64,000 nucleotides of DNA, from assembly GCA_965206975.1 (NCBI GenBank), contig OZ242253.1, positions 2,728,001 through 2,792,000 of the forward strand, given 5' to 3'. Position numbers and translations under genes: made by a program. Under the pieces are notes generated by a model. That model was not told the origin of the DNA, did no database searches, and was given only the letters and a program-made list of their open reading frames with translations. This document shows positions 17,341 through 26,650 of this stretch, piece after piece (positions within the stretch are counted from its first letter, which is position 1; every line of letters begins with the position of its first letter). The stretch comes from JAAXGI01 sp965206975 (GTDB lineage Bacteria > Gemmatimonadota > Gemmatimonadetes > Longimicrobiales > Gaopeijiaceae).

Positions 17341-20149
17341 CGGACTCTTCCGCTCACTCCGGGGCGGGCGCCTCGTCCTCGCGTCCTTCCTCGCCCTCCT
17401 CCTCGTACTCGTGATCGGCCGTTGGGGCGTCGCCCTCTACGTGGACCTCCTCTGGTTCTCCGGGCAATCGCTCACGGACGTCTTCCTGAGGCAGATCCTC
17501 TGGGAGTGGGGTACCCGGGCGCTCGTCGGCACTGCGACGGCACTCCTCGCCTGGGTCAATCTCGGGGTCGTGGCCAGGACGTACTCGGGGCTGCAGCTCA
17601 AACGGAGGTTCGGCGACCTAGTGATCCAGGAGCAGCTTCCCGCGAGCTACGTCCGTGCCGGCGTCCTCCTCGGCTGCCTCTTCTCCGGCTTCTGGTTCGC
17701 CACCTCGGTGCCCGAGGGATCGGGCCTCGGCGCGATGCTCCTCATCCACGCGGAGCCCTGGGGCACGGTGGACCCGATCCTCAGCCGGGACCTCGGGTTC
17801 TACATGTTCGCTCTCCCGGTGCTCGAGGGCTCAAGCACCCTCGCCATGATCCTTACCGTCTTCCTGGGTGTGGTCTCGGCGGCGGGCTACGCCGTGACCG
17901 GCTCGATCCACTGGGCGAACAACCGGCTCTCAATCGCGCGCATCCCCAGGCTGCACCTCGGCGTACTCGCCGGCGTCTTCGTCGTCCTCCTCGGGCTTCG
18001 CTTCTACCTCGCCCCCTTCGGCCTCCTCCTCAACGGGAACTCGGGAGTCCAGGGCATCTTCGGCTACGCGGATCACCTGGCGAGGATCCCCGCCTTCCAG
18101 ATTCTCGGCTTCGTCGCCATGGTGACGGCAGGCGCCGTCTTCTGGGGGGCGTACCGCGAGCGGCTCCTCCCCGTCGCCGCGGGGGGAGCGGTCCTGGTGC
18201 TCGGATCCCTCGGCCTCGCCCAAGTCTATCCGTCGCTCATCCAGCGCTTCCAGGTCCAGCCGAACGAGCTCGAACGGGAAGCGAGCTACATCGAGTATGC
18301 GGGCGAGAACACGCGCGTGGGCTTCGATCTCGACGCGATGAGACGGACCTCCCTCGAGTACGAACCGCCGACGGAGGAGGACTGGGGACGGGTTGCCGAA
18401 CGGCTGGAGCGCCTTCCGGTCTGGACCGAGACAACGCTGCTTGCAACCTTCCGCCAACTCGAAGCACGCTTCCAGTACTACGACTTCCACCAAGTCGCCT
18501 TCGACCGCTACGCCAATGCCGGGAGCTTCGAACCGGTGGCTGTCTCCGTCCGGGAGGTCGACCCGACGGGGATCCCCGACGCCAATTGGCAGAACCTGCA
18601 CCTTCGCGAGCGCTATATCTCCGGGATGGGCGCCGTTGCGGGGCAACTCCACCGCCGGAGCGCGGAGGGGCGCCTCCCGATGTTCCTGACGGCGATCCCG
18701 CCCGAATACAGGAGGGGCCCCGGGGTGCCCGACGAACTCGAACTCACGCGCCCCTCCGTATTCGTGGGGAGCAGCCCCCAGCTCTGGGCCGTCATCAACC
18801 CGACGGAGGAGACCTTCCTCGCGCCGGACGGGGAACCCGGGGTGGCCGGCGTCGATTACCCGGTGGGCGTCGAGATGGGCTCGCTCCTCCGGACGGTGGC
18901 GCTCGCGTGGCGCTTTCAGGATGCGAGCCTCCTCTTCTCCTCCGAAGTGGATTCGGACAGCCGCCTCATCTTCCGGCGCCAGGTGGGGGAACGGGTCCAG
19001 GCGCTCGCGCCCTTCCTCTACCTCCCCGAGGCCCCCTATCCGCTCATCGCGGAGGGGAGGATCTACTGGGTGCTCGAGGCATTCACCCTCTCGAACTTCT
19101 TCCCCCTCTCGCTCAGCCATCAGATCCCGGGGCAGCGCTCCGTCAACTACCTGAGAAACTCCGTCAAGGCGACGGTGGACGCCGTGACGGGAGAGGTCCG
19201 CCTCTACGTCGCGGATCCCGACGACCCGATCCTCGCCGCGTACCGGCGTGGGTTCCCCTCCCTCTTCCGGGACCTGGACGAGCTGCCTGAGGCGATCGGG
19301 GAGCACCTCAGGTACTCGCGCTACCTCTTCGAAGCGCAGACCGCCGTCCTATCCCGCTTTCACCAGGACGACCCGCCCGTCTTCCACGGACAACAGGACC
19401 GCTGGGCCCTCGCCCGGGAGTTCGCCGTGACCGGCCAGTCGCCAGCGGGAGGCTCGGGCGGCTTTCAGGGGGTCCCATACCAGCCCGAGTACGCGTTTCT
19501 GACGCTCCCGGGGGAGAGCCGCGAATCGTACGCCCTCTCCACCCTCTTCGTCCCTCAGGGCCGGGAGAATCTGGCCTCCTTCCTCGCCGCCACCTGGAGC
19601 CTCGAGGAAGGCCCCGAGCTTCGCCTCTGGGATGCGCCCGTCGAGGAGCAGATCCGGGGGCCGAGCCAGATCGAGGCGATGGTCGAGCAGGACCCCGAGA
19701 TCTCGCAGCAGTTCTCCCTCTGGCGGCAGGGAGGGAGCCAGGTGTGGACCGGCCACCTACACCTCGTCCCGGTGGGAAACACGCTCGTCTACATGGAGCC
19801 GATCTTCCTCGCGGCGGATGACAACGCGATCCCGGAGATCCGTCGGTTCGTCGTGAGCGATGGCCAGAGGGTCGTCATGGACCCCACGCTCGAGGGTGCG
19901 GTGGCAGCTCTGAGCTCCGGCGAGGGGACCCCACCTCCTGTGGTGGACACGCTCGAGGGAACGCTCCCCGTGGCCGGCGCGCCCGCCCCTCTGGATCCGA
20001 ACCAGGACGGATCGCTCGCCGGGGAGGCGCTACGGGCGCTCGAGGCGGCCGAGGAGCGCCTCAGGGAGGGGGACTGGGTGGGTTTCGGCGAGGGGATCGA
20101 TGCGGTTCGGGCGATCCTGAGCGGCGGGGTGAACGGGGAAGGGCCCTAG
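17333..20149 (+). CDS. UPF0182 (COG1615) large membrane protein
   Basis: Conserved bacterial membrane protein of unknown function. The 938-residue product has about seven transmembrane helices in the first 310 residues (including GLRFYLAPFGLLLNG and the ALYVDLLWFSGQSLTDVFLRQI segment). A large, probably periplasmic, domain follows, with the family's IPGQRSVNYLRNSVKATVDAVTGEV block near residue 600, and then a Pro/Glu-rich tail. Length and architecture match UPF0182 closely. The start ATG 17333 lies inside the end of the phosphomutase gene. No function should be inferred from the neighbours beyond probable co-transcription. Confidence 0.92.
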   Translation: MSDGLFRSLRGGRLVLASFLALLLVLVIGRWGVALYVDLLWFSGQSLTDVFLRQILWEWGTRALVGTATALLAWVNLGVVARTYSGLQLKRRFGDLVIQEQLPASYVRAGVLLGCLFSGFWFATSVPEGSGLGAMLLIHAEPWGTVDPILSRDLGFYMFALPVLEGSSTLAMILTVFLGVVSAAGYAVTGSIHWANNRLSIARIPRLHLGVLAGVFVVLLGLRFYLAPFGLLLNGNSGVQGIFGYADHLARIPAFQILGFVAMVTAGAVFWGAYRERLLPVAAGGAVLVLGSLGLAQVYPSLIQRFQVQPNELEREASYIEYAGENTRVGFDLDAMRRTSLEYEPPTEEDWGRVAERLERLPVWTETTLLATFRQLEARFQYYDFHQVAFDRYANAGSFEPVAVSVREVDPTGIPDANWQNLHLRERYISGMGAVAGQLHRRSAEGRLPMFLTAIPPEYRRGPGVPDELELTRPSVFVGSSPQLWAVINPTEETFLAPDGEPGVAGVDYPVGVEMGSLLRTVALAWRFQDASLLFSSEVDSDSRLIFRRQVGERVQALAPFLYLPEAPYPLIAEGRIYWVLEAFTLSNFFPLSLSHQIPGQRSVNYLRNSVKATVDAVTGEVRLYVADPDDPILAAYRRGFPSLFRDLDELPEAIGEHLRYSRYLFEAQTAVLSRFHQDDPPVFHGQQDRWALAREFAVTGQSPAGGSGGFQGVPYQPEYAFLTLPGESRESYALSTLFVPQGRENLASFLAATWSLEEGPELRLWDAPVEEQIRGPSQIEAMVEQDPEISQQFSLWRQGGSQVWTGHLHLVPVGNTLVYMEPIFLAADDNAIPEIRRFVVSDGQRVVMDPTLEGAVAALSSGEGTPPPVVDTLEGTLPVAGAPAPLDPNQDGSLAGEALRALEAAEERLREGDWVGFGEGIDAVRAILSGGVNGEGP

Positions 20150-20196
20150 CTCCTTCGTCCGGGTCCGCCGCTTCGTCCGTGGGCCCCTCCCGCGGG

Positions 20197-20225
20197 TTGA
20201 TCGCCCCGGCTCGCTACTGTAGCTT
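20197..20225 (+). promoter_or_regulatory. probable promoter of sucCD
   Basis: In the 227 bp gap after the UPF0182 gene there is a -35 TTGATC (20197-20202) and a -10 TAGCTT (20220-20225), 17 bp apart. This would give a leader of about 145 bases before sucC. The match is moderate; the rest of the gap holds no gene I can support. Confidence 0.45.
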
Positions 20226-20376
20226 TTCGCGACCTTTTCCCCTGGGGTCGGTGCTCTCGCCTGTCCCGGGGGTTCGCTTTTCTCGGCAGGAGGGAGCCAC
20301 TGCAGGGGAAGCCGCCCGCAGGGAGCGGCCCGCTTCCCGGCCTCCGCGCCGCGGCAGCCTCTCGGGACCGGACAGG

Positions 20377-21513
20377 ATGGATATTCACGAGTATCAGGCC
20401 AAGGAGCTCTTTCGAGCCGCCGGCATTCCGGTGCCCCCGGGGGAGATCGCCCGAACCCCGGAAGAGGCTGGGCGGATCGCCCTCGAGCTCGACGGCACCG
20501 TGGTGGTCAAGGCCCAGGTACACATCGGCGGGCGGGGTAAGGCGGGCGGAGTCCGACTGGCCTCCTCCCCCGAGGAGGCCGAGTCACACGCATCTGAGAT
20601 CCTCGGGATGGAGATCAAGACCCTCACGGTTGGCAAGGTCCTCGTCACCCGGGCCGAGGAGATCGCGTCCGAAGCCTACGTGGCAATCCTGATCGACCGA
20701 AAGCGGCAAGCCCCCGTATACATGGTCTCCCCCGAGGGGGGCGTGGACATCGAAGAGGTCGCGGCCACGAACCCCGAGGCAATCCTGAGACTCGGGATCG
20801 ATCCCAGGTACGGACTGCTCCCCCATCAGGCCTACCGGCTAGCCGACTTCCTCTACTCCGATTCGGGCCTAGCGAGGCACGCCGCCCGGATTATGGCCCA
20901 GCTCTACCAGGTCTTCACGAAGCACTCCTGCTCGCTCGCAGAAATCAACCCTCTCATCGTAACCGCCGGGGGAGAGCTCCGCGCAATCGATGCCAAGGTG
21001 AGCCTCGACGACAGCAGGATGCAGCGCCTTCCCGAGCTGGAGGCGCTCCGCGACACCTCGGCGGAGCCGTCCTCGGAGACGCGGGCACGGGAGGCAGGCC
21101 TCTCCTTTGTGAAGCTGGATGGTGACGTGGGCTGCTGCGTGAACGGCGCGGGACTCGCGATGGCCACCATGGATCTGGTCAAGCACTACGGAGGGAGCCC
21201 GGCGAACTTCCTCGACATCGGCGGCTCCTCCAACCCCGACAAGGTCGCGGCGGCGCTCGAGATCATCGCGTCCGATCCCCATGTGAAGGTGATTCTCTTC
21301 AACATCTTCGGCGGGATCACCCGCTGCGACGATGTCGCTCGAGGAATCGTCGAGGCGAGGTCGCGCGCCGAGATCGCGCCCCCGATCGTGATCCGCCTGA
21401 GCGGCACCAACGAAGCGGAAGCCATCGAGATCCTGGGCGACGCCGGGCTCGCCGCCTATGCATCGATGGATGGAGTGGTCGAGCGTGCCGTTCGGATGGC
21501 AGCCTCGGCCTGA
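20377..21513 (+). CDS. sucC: succinyl-CoA synthetase (ADP-forming) beta subunit
   Basis: Nucleotide-binding and dimerising subunit of the TCA enzyme that converts succinyl-CoA to succinate with ATP/GTP formation. The 378-residue product starts MDIHEYQAKELF, with the ATP-grasp segment VVVKAQVHIGGRGKAGGV near residue 45. It also has the Mg2+-binding EINPLIV and the C-terminal GGITRCDDVARGI and RLSGTNEAEA blocks. Start ATG 20377 is the family start. sucD follows 29 bases later. Confidence 0.97.
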   Translation: MDIHEYQAKELFRAAGIPVPPGEIARTPEEAGRIALELDGTVVVKAQVHIGGRGKAGGVRLASSPEEAESHASEILGMEIKTLTVGKVLVTRAEEIASEAYVAILIDRKRQAPVYMVSPEGGVDIEEVAATNPEAILRLGIDPRYGLLPHQAYRLADFLYSDSGLARHAARIMAQLYQVFTKHSCSLAEINPLIVTAGGELRAIDAKVSLDDSRMQRLPELEALRDTSAEPSSETRAREAGLSFVKLDGDVGCCVNGAGLAMATMDLVKHYGGSPANFLDIGGSSNPDKVAAALEIIASDPHVKVILFNIFGGITRCDDVARGIVEARSRAEIAPPIVIRLSGTNEAEAIEILGDAGLAAYASMDGVVERAVRMAASA

Positions 21514-21542
21514 CCGGAGAACCAGCGAGGTAAGCCGGACTC

Positions 21543-22427
21543 ATGGCGATATTCGTCGACGATCAGACTCGTTTGGTGGTGCAGGGGGTTACCGGGCGCG
21601 ACGGCTCGTTTCACACCCGTCAGATGGTGGAGTACGGCACACGAGTTGTCGCCGGCGTAACCCCGGGGAAGGGGGGACAGTCCCTCGACGCCGGAGGTGC
21701 AAGGATCCCGATCTTCAACACCGTGGATCAGGCTGTCCGCGAGGCGGGGGCGAACACCTCGGTCATTTACGTTCCCCCCACCTTCGCGGCTGGGGCGATC
21801 ATGGAGGCCGCGGACGCCGGGATCGACGTCATCGTCGCAATCACGGAGGGGATCCCCGTCCAGGACATGGCGACGGCCGCCGCGCTCGTCGAAGATCGGG
21901 GAAGCCGGCTCGTGGGGCCGAACTGTCCCGGGCTGATCTCCCCGGGGAGGGCAAAGGTGGGCATCATCCCCGCACAGGTCACTGCTCCGGGCCCCGTGGG
22001 TGTCGTGTCGCGCTCCGGAACGCTGACCTACGAGGCCGTAAGCCAGCTCACGCGGGCCGGGATTGGCCAGACGACGTGTATCGGGATCGGGGGCGACCCG
22101 ATCATCGGGACGAACTTCATCGACTGCCTCACGGCCTTCCGGGATGACACTGAGACCGAGGCCGTCGTCATACTCGGCGAGATCGGAGGGACGGACGAGC
22201 AGGAGGCAGCCCGGTGGGTCCGGGAGCACCTCTCGAAGCCGGTCGTCGGCTTCATCGCAGGCCGAACGGCCCCTCCGGGGCGCCGCATGGGGCACGCCGG
22301 CGCGATTGTCTCGGGGTCTGCCGGAACGGCAGAGGAAAAGGTCCGCGCCTTCGAGGAGAACGGTATCCGAGTTGCGGGTCGGCCCGTAGAGATCACGGAG
22401 CTCATCCGGAAGGCACTCGGGCTCTGA
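21543..22427 (+). CDS. sucD: succinyl-CoA synthetase alpha subunit
   Basis: CoA-binding subunit of succinyl-CoA synthetase, 294 residues. The N-terminal QGVTGRDGSFHTRQMVEYGTRVVAGVTPGKGG is the Rossmann CoA site. His251 in the RRMGHAGAIVSG loop is the residue phosphorylated during catalysis. Start ATG 21543. A GC-rich hairpin follows the gene (22443-22469), before ndk. Confidence 0.97.
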   Translation: MAIFVDDQTRLVVQGVTGRDGSFHTRQMVEYGTRVVAGVTPGKGGQSLDAGGARIPIFNTVDQAVREAGANTSVIYVPPTFAAGAIMEAADAGIDVIVAITEGIPVQDMATAAALVEDRGSRLVGPNCPGLISPGRAKVGIIPAQVTAPGPVGVVSRSGTLTYEAVSQLTRAGIGQTTCIGIGGDPIIGTNFIDCLTAFRDDTETEAVVILGEIGGTDEQEAARWVREHLSKPVVGFIAGRTAPPGRRMGHAGAIVSGSAGTAEEKVRAFEENGIRVAGRPVEITELIRKALGL

Positions 22428-22442
22428 CGGAGGAGTCGGCGG

Positions 22443-22469
22443 CGCTCCGCCCGGTGTTCGGGCGGGGCG
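22443..22469 (+). terminator. GC-rich hairpin after sucD
   Basis: An 11 bp stem (one G-T wobble) with loop GTGTT: left arm 22443-22453, right arm 22459-22469. No run of T follows, so it may slow polymerase or protect the 3' end of the sucCD transcript rather than act as a classical intrinsic terminator. Confidence 0.45.
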
Positions 22470-22529
22470 AGGGAAGCTCGCTCTCCACTGGCATGGTCCG
22501 GTGAACTGAATGGGGCAGGCAGGGAGCGG

Positions 22530-22949
22530 ATGTCCGAGACGCTAGCGATCATCAAGCCGGACGCAGTGGCTTCGGGACGGACGGGTGCAATCCTGGCCCA
22601 CCTCGAGGACGCGGGGTTTCGGATCCGTGCGCTCCGAATGACGCGGCTGAACCGGGCACAGGCAGAGACTTTCTACGCGGTCCACCGGGAGCGTCCCTTC
22701 TTTCCCTCGCTCGTCTCCTTCATAACGTCCGGACCGATCATCCCTTTCGTTCTCGAGGCCGAGGATGCGGTCCCGCGTTTTCGCGAGACGATCGGCGCAA
22801 CCGATCCGGCGGAGGCAGCCGAAGGGACCGTTCGCGCGCTCTACGCCGAATCGAAGGAGCGGAATGCAATTCACGGTTCGGACTCGGACGCGAACGCAGC
22901 CACCGAGATCGCCTTCTTCTTCTCGGATAGCTCCCGCCTGGCGCTCTGA
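22530..22949 (+). CDS. ndk: nucleoside diphosphate kinase
   Basis: Transfers the gamma phosphate between nucleoside triphosphates and diphosphates through a phosphohistidine. The catalytic residue is His115 in RNAIHGSDSDANA; the N-terminal TLAIIKPDAV is also diagnostic. 139 residues, standard length. Follows sucCD, a common pairing since succinyl-CoA synthetase and Ndk exchange phosphate between ADP/GDP pools. Start ATG 22530. Confidence 0.97.
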   Translation: MSETLAIIKPDAVASGRTGAILAHLEDAGFRIRALRMTRLNRAQAETFYAVHRERPFFPSLVSFITSGPIIPFVLEAEDAVPRFRETIGATDPAEAAEGTVRALYAESKERNAIHGSDSDANAATEIAFFFSDSSRLAL

Positions 22950-23013
22950 TTTCCGCGGTCCCGTGCCCCCATGCCCGGCCTCGGCGCCGGGGCCTCTCCC
23001 GCCGTCAAGTAGA

Positions 23014-23042
23014 TTGACATCAAGCCCTTTCACGAATAGTCT
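23014..23042 (+). promoter_or_regulatory. strong sigma70-type promoter of the DUF177-rpmF-fab operon
   Basis: Consensus -35 TTGACA (23014-23019), 17 bp spacer, -10 TAGTCT (23037-23042). The start of transcription would be about 23048-23050, only 2-4 bases before the ATG at 23052. The first gene's mRNA is therefore predicted to be leaderless or nearly so. Confidence 0.75.
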
Positions 23043-23051
23043 ACTTCGCTT

Positions 23052-23576
23052 ATGCCTAGGGTGTCGCTCAAGGATCTCAGGCGCTTGGGACGGCTTGAGC
23101 TGGAGGCATCCGTTCCGGAGGACGATCCCCTCTGGAGGGCGACGGGGCTCACCTTCGGTTCCCCCGTGCGACTGGTGGCAGCCGTCACTGCTTCGGCTTC
23201 CGGGCAGGTCGCTCTGACCGGGCGGGCCACGGCTCGGCTCGTACACGATTGCCGTCGGTGCCTCGCTCGGGTGGAAGCCTCCTTGGAGCAGCCGCTCGAG
23301 TTCCTGTGGTGGCCCTCCACTCCGGAATCGGGGGATCCGGGGGCAGAGGACGATGGTGAGGTGCGGACCCTCGAGCCGAATGCGGCCGAGATCGACGTGG
23401 GGGAGGCGCTGCGGGAGGAGCTGGTCCTTACCGCCCCGGCTTACATGGTGTGCAGCGAAGAGTGCCGGGGCCTCTGCCCGCACTGCGGGGCGAATCTGAA
23501 CGAAACGACGTGTGAATGCGCGACCGATGAGCCCGACCCCCGCTGGGACGCTCTGAGGGCGCTGAACAAGAGATGA
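23052..23576 (+). CDS. DUF177 / YceD family protein
   Basis: YceD-family protein, linked in the literature to 23S rRNA maturation and ribosomal protein expression, and usually encoded just before rpmF as here. The 174-residue product has CRRC near residue 75. It also has the family's cysteine-rich C-terminal signature CSEECRGLCPHCGANLNETTCEC, likely a zinc site, and a central stretch of acidic residues. Start ATG 23052 has no Shine-Dalgarno, consistent with the leaderless promoter just upstream. Confidence 0.9.
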   Translation: MPRVSLKDLRRLGRLELEASVPEDDPLWRATGLTFGSPVRLVAAVTASASGQVALTGRATARLVHDCRRCLARVEASLEQPLEFLWWPSTPESGDPGAEDDGEVRTLEPNAAEIDVGEALREELVLTAPAYMVCSEECRGLCPHCGANLNETTCECATDEPDPRWDALRALNKR

Positions 23577-23591
23577 CGAGAGGCACCGCCA

Positions 23592-23774
23592 ATGGCAGTT
23601 CCAAAGAAGCGCACATCCAAGCAGCGGAAGCGGAAGCGGCGAACCCACTACAAGGCGCAGCCCGTGGCGACGCACCCGTGCCCCCGGTGCGGAGATCCGA
23701 AGGGGCTGCACCGCGTATGCAGGGGCTGCGGGTACTACAGGGGTGTAGCAGTGATCGAGGTGGAGATCGACTAG
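23592..23774 (+). CDS. rpmF: 50S ribosomal protein L32
   Basis: Large-subunit ribosomal protein of 60 residues. The N-terminal basic stretch MAVPKKRTSKQRKRKRR is typical. It is the zinc-containing (C+) version, with CPRC at residues 30-33 and CRGC at 43-46. Start ATG 23592, 15 bases after the DUF177 gene. Confidence 0.97.
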   Translation: MAVPKKRTSKQRKRKRRTHYKAQPVATHPCPRCGDPKGLHRVCRGCGYYRGVAVIEVEID

Positions 23775-23795
23775 AATGCCCGCCGAGAGGCATTC
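23774..23795 (+). terminator. hairpin between rpmF and plsX
   Basis: Perfect 7 bp inverted repeat GAATGCC (23774-23780) and GGCATTC (23789-23795) with an 8-base loop, starting at the last base of the rpmF stop codon. There is no T-run. Its place suggests partial termination or mRNA processing between the abundant L32 mRNA and the lipid genes. Confidence 0.35.
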
Positions 23796-23885
23796 GGGCT
23801 CCTCGGTATCCCACATCCGCCTGCGCATCCCGAGTGATCCGATCTGTTCCGCGACCGTAGCGGCCCTCTGAGGGGAGGCGCTTCG

Positions 23886-24887
23886 GTGCGTATCGCTCTC
23901 GATTGCATGGGCACGGACGGAGCGCCGGCCAGCGAGATCGCAGGGGCCTTCCTCACACTCGAACGGCAAGTCGACGACCTCACTCTCGTCCTCGTCGGGG
24001 ACCGGGTCCCGATCGAGGAGGCGCTCGGTGAGGCGCGTGCACGGGGCCAGGGTAAGTTCGAGGTGGTCCACGCGCCCGAACGCGTTCTCCCAGAGGACCC
24101 GCCGGCCCAGACTGTCCGCAGGAGGCCCAACTCCTCGATCGTCACGGGGATCCGGCTACAGAAGGCGGGCGAGGTCGACGCCTTCGTGAGCGGTGGCTCG
24201 ACCGGCGCGGTCATGGCGACGTCCCTCATCCTCCTGAGGCCCCTCCCCGGCGTGGCGAGACCTGCGATCGGCACGCTCCTTCCCACCGCCGCCACCCCGA
24301 CACTCATGCTCGACGCCGGAGCGAATGTGGACTGCAAGCCACACCACCTCCTGCAGTTCGCCTCCCTCGGCGCCATCTACGCCCAGGACCTCATGGGCAT
24401 CGAAGAACCCAGGGTCGGCCTCCTGAATATCGGGGAGGAGCCGACGAAGGGCGATGAACTCTCTCTCGAGGCATACGCACTCATCAAGAAGAGCGGACTC
24501 CGCTTCGTGGGGAACGTCGAGGGCCGGGAGATCATTCGGGGCGTTTGCGACGTACTCGTCTGCGACGGCTTCGTCGGCAATGTCCTCCTCAAGTTCTACG
24601 AGTCGGTGGCCACCTTCACGATCAAGCTCCTAACCCGGGAGATGGAACGCGAGGGTACGAGGCTCGATCTCGAGGAAGTCTTCCGGGTCCTCGACTACGC
24701 GGAGTATGGAGGGGCGCCGCTTCTCGGCGTGAACGGGGTCTCGATCATCTGTCACGGCCACTCCACCCCGCGGGCAATCCGCAATGCGATCAACGTGGCG
24801 GCGCAGGCAGTCCGCACGGACATGGTCGGCCACATCGCCCGGGACCTGAGAGGGGACGGCGACCCGGGTCTTCCGAGCCGGGCGTAG
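23886..24887 (+). CDS. plsX: phosphate acyltransferase PlsX
   Basis: Makes acyl-phosphate from acyl-ACP, the first step of the PlsX/PlsY phospholipid route. The 333-residue product starts at GTG 23886 with the family MRIALDCMGTDGAP. It contains GGSTGAVMATSLILLRPLPGVARPAI, LLNIGEEPTKGDE and the EGREIIRGVCDVLVCDGFVGNVLLK block. It lies between rpmF and fabD as in many bacteria. A PlsC-type acyltransferase that could act later in the same route lies at 52.9 kb. Confidence 0.96.
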   Translation: MRIALDCMGTDGAPASEIAGAFLTLERQVDDLTLVLVGDRVPIEEALGEARARGQGKFEVVHAPERVLPEDPPAQTVRRRPNSSIVTGIRLQKAGEVDAFVSGGSTGAVMATSLILLRPLPGVARPAIGTLLPTAATPTLMLDAGANVDCKPHHLLQFASLGAIYAQDLMGIEEPRVGLLNIGEEPTKGDELSLEAYALIKKSGLRFVGNVEGREIIRGVCDVLVCDGFVGNVLLKFYESVATFTIKLLTREMEREGTRLDLEEVFRVLDYAEYGGAPLLGVNGVSIICHGHSTPRAIRNAINVAAQAVRTDMVGHIARDLRGDGDPGLPSRA

Positions 24888-24889
24888 CG

Positions 24890-25822
24890 GTGTCGCTCGC
24901 GCTACTCCTTCCGGGGCAGGGGGCCCAGTACGTGGGGATGGGACGCGCCCTCGCAGAGGCCTTCCCCCCCGCGAGGCGGGCCTTCGAGGAGGCCGATAAC
25001 GTTCTTGGTGTGGGGCTCTCGAGGCTGATGTGGGAGGGCCCGCAGGAAGAGCTCGTCCTCACGATGAACGCCCAACCGGCGATCCTCGCACACTCGATAG
25101 CCGTCCTTCGGGTCGCGGAGGAGCGTCTCGGTCCTGTCTCCATGGCCGCAGGCCATTCGCTCGGGGAGTACTCAGCGCACGTGGCGGCGAGGACACTCGG
25201 ATTCGAGGAGGCGCTTCGGATCGTTCGCCTTCGCGGGGAACTCATGGGGGCGGCGGGGCGGACCCGGCCCGGCACCATGGCCGCCGTCCTGGGCCTTGAG
25301 GACGCGGAGGTGGCGGGGCTCTGCGAGGACGCCTCGGGGGAGAGCGGCTCGGTCGTCGTCCCCGCAAACTTCAACGCCCCCGGCCAGGTCGTCGTCTCCG
25401 GAGACGTGGACGGGGTCGAATGCGTGGAGTCGCTCGGCAAGCACCGCGGCGCAAGGCGGGTGATCCGCCTCGCCGTTTCCGGCGCCTTTCACTCACCCCT
25501 GATGCAGGCGGCCGAGCAAGACCTCAAGGCGCGACTCGATTCGGCCCACCTCATGCGGCCGCGCTTCCCCGTCTACGCGAATGTGGATGCGCGCCCGGTG
25601 GACGACCCCGTCGCCGCGAGGGACGCCCTGATCCGCCAGCTCACGCGCCCCGTGCGGTGGGCCGAATCGATCCAGGCCATGGTGGCGGATGGGGCCGAGC
25701 GCTTTGTGGAGGTGGGCCCGGGAAGCGTTCTCGCCGGACTCAACCGGAGGAATGCGAGAGAAGCTGAGTCCCTCTCGGTCGGTGAGCCTGATGGCATTTG
25801 CCGCCTCGCCGCCGCCGGGTGA
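24890..25822 (+). CDS. fabD: malonyl-CoA:ACP transacylase
   Basis: Loads malonyl groups onto ACP for fatty-acid elongation. Start GTG 24890, two bases after plsX, giving 310 residues beginning SLALLLPGQGAQYVGMG. The catalytic Ser90 is in AGHSLGEYSA and the partner His201 in SGAFHSPLM. fabH, which usually lies between plsX and fabD, is absent here. Confidence 0.96.
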   Translation: MSLALLLPGQGAQYVGMGRALAEAFPPARRAFEEADNVLGVGLSRLMWEGPQEELVLTMNAQPAILAHSIAVLRVAEERLGPVSMAAGHSLGEYSAHVAARTLGFEEALRIVRLRGELMGAAGRTRPGTMAAVLGLEDAEVAGLCEDASGESGSVVVPANFNAPGQVVVSGDVDGVECVESLGKHRGARRVIRLAVSGAFHSPLMQAAEQDLKARLDSAHLMRPRFPVYANVDARPVDDPVAARDALIRQLTRPVRWAESIQAMVADGAERFVEVGPGSVLAGLNRRNAREAESLSVGEPDGICRLAAAG

Positions 25823-25852
25823 ACGACTTCGATGCGACCGCAGGAGAACCGG

Positions 25853-26587
25853 ATGGAACTTGACAACGGGATTGCTGTCGTCACAGGCGGCTCGAGAGGA
25901 ATCGGTCTCGCAGTGGCAAACGAGCTGGCCCGGGCGGGGGCCAAGGTGGCGCTCCTCGCCCGCGACGGGGAGCGGGCGAGGGAGGCGTCCGAGAGCCTCC
26001 CGGGAAGCGGCCACCTCGGATCCGGCTGCGACGTTGCGAGCGCGGAGCAAGTCGAGCAGGCGATTCGCCTCGTCGAGAAGGAGCTCGGCGGACCCACGAT
26101 CCTCGTCAACAACGCCGGGATCACACGGGACAACATCCTCCTGCGCATGAAGGTTGAGGCGTGGGATGAGGTCATCAATGTGAACCTGAAGGGCACCTTC
26201 AACATGGCGAAAGCCGTCGCTCGGGGGATGTTGAAGCGTCGGGACGGCGTGATCCTCAACGTATCCTCCGTCGTCGGCCTGACGGGCAACGCAGGTCAAC
26301 TGAACTATGCGGCCTCGAAGGCCGGAATCTTAGGGCTAACGAAGAGCCTCGCCCGGGAGCTCGCCTCCCGCGGGGTCCGCTGCAACGCGATTGCGCCCGG
26401 CTTCATCGAGACCGCCATGACGGCGGCGCTGAGCGAGAGCCAGACCGTAGCGCTCAAGGAGCGCATCCCGCTCGGCAGGCTCGGTATGCCAGAGGACGTA
26501 GCCGGCGTTGCGCGATTTCTCGCGGGCCCGGCGGCGCGCTACATTACCGGGCAAGTCGTCGTCGTCGACGGGGGGATGACGATGTGA
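25853..26587 (+). CDS. fabG: 3-oxoacyl-ACP reductase
   Basis: NADPH-dependent reduction of beta-ketoacyl-ACP. A short-chain dehydrogenase with TGGSRGIG at residues 11-18, NNAG near 86, Asn111 and the catalytic Ser138, Tyr152 and Lys156 (NYAASKAG). Start chosen at ATG 25853 because it has AGGAG about six bases upstream and gives the usual 244 residues; an in-frame ATG at 25832 would add seven non-conserved residues. Confidence 0.96.
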   Translation: MELDNGIAVVTGGSRGIGLAVANELARAGAKVALLARDGERAREASESLPGSGHLGSGCDVASAEQVEQAIRLVEKELGGPTILVNNAGITRDNILLRMKVEAWDEVINVNLKGTFNMAKAVARGMLKRRDGVILNVSSVVGLTGNAGQLNYAASKAGILGLTKSLARELASRGVRCNAIAPGFIETAMTAALSESQTVALKERIPLGRLGMPEDVAGVARFLAGPAARYITGQVVVVDGGMTM

Positions 26588-26650
26588 GCCCGAGCCCCGG
26601 CGATCAGGCGTACCGGTAGGACCCACCACCCCAACGAGAAGAGGCAAGGA

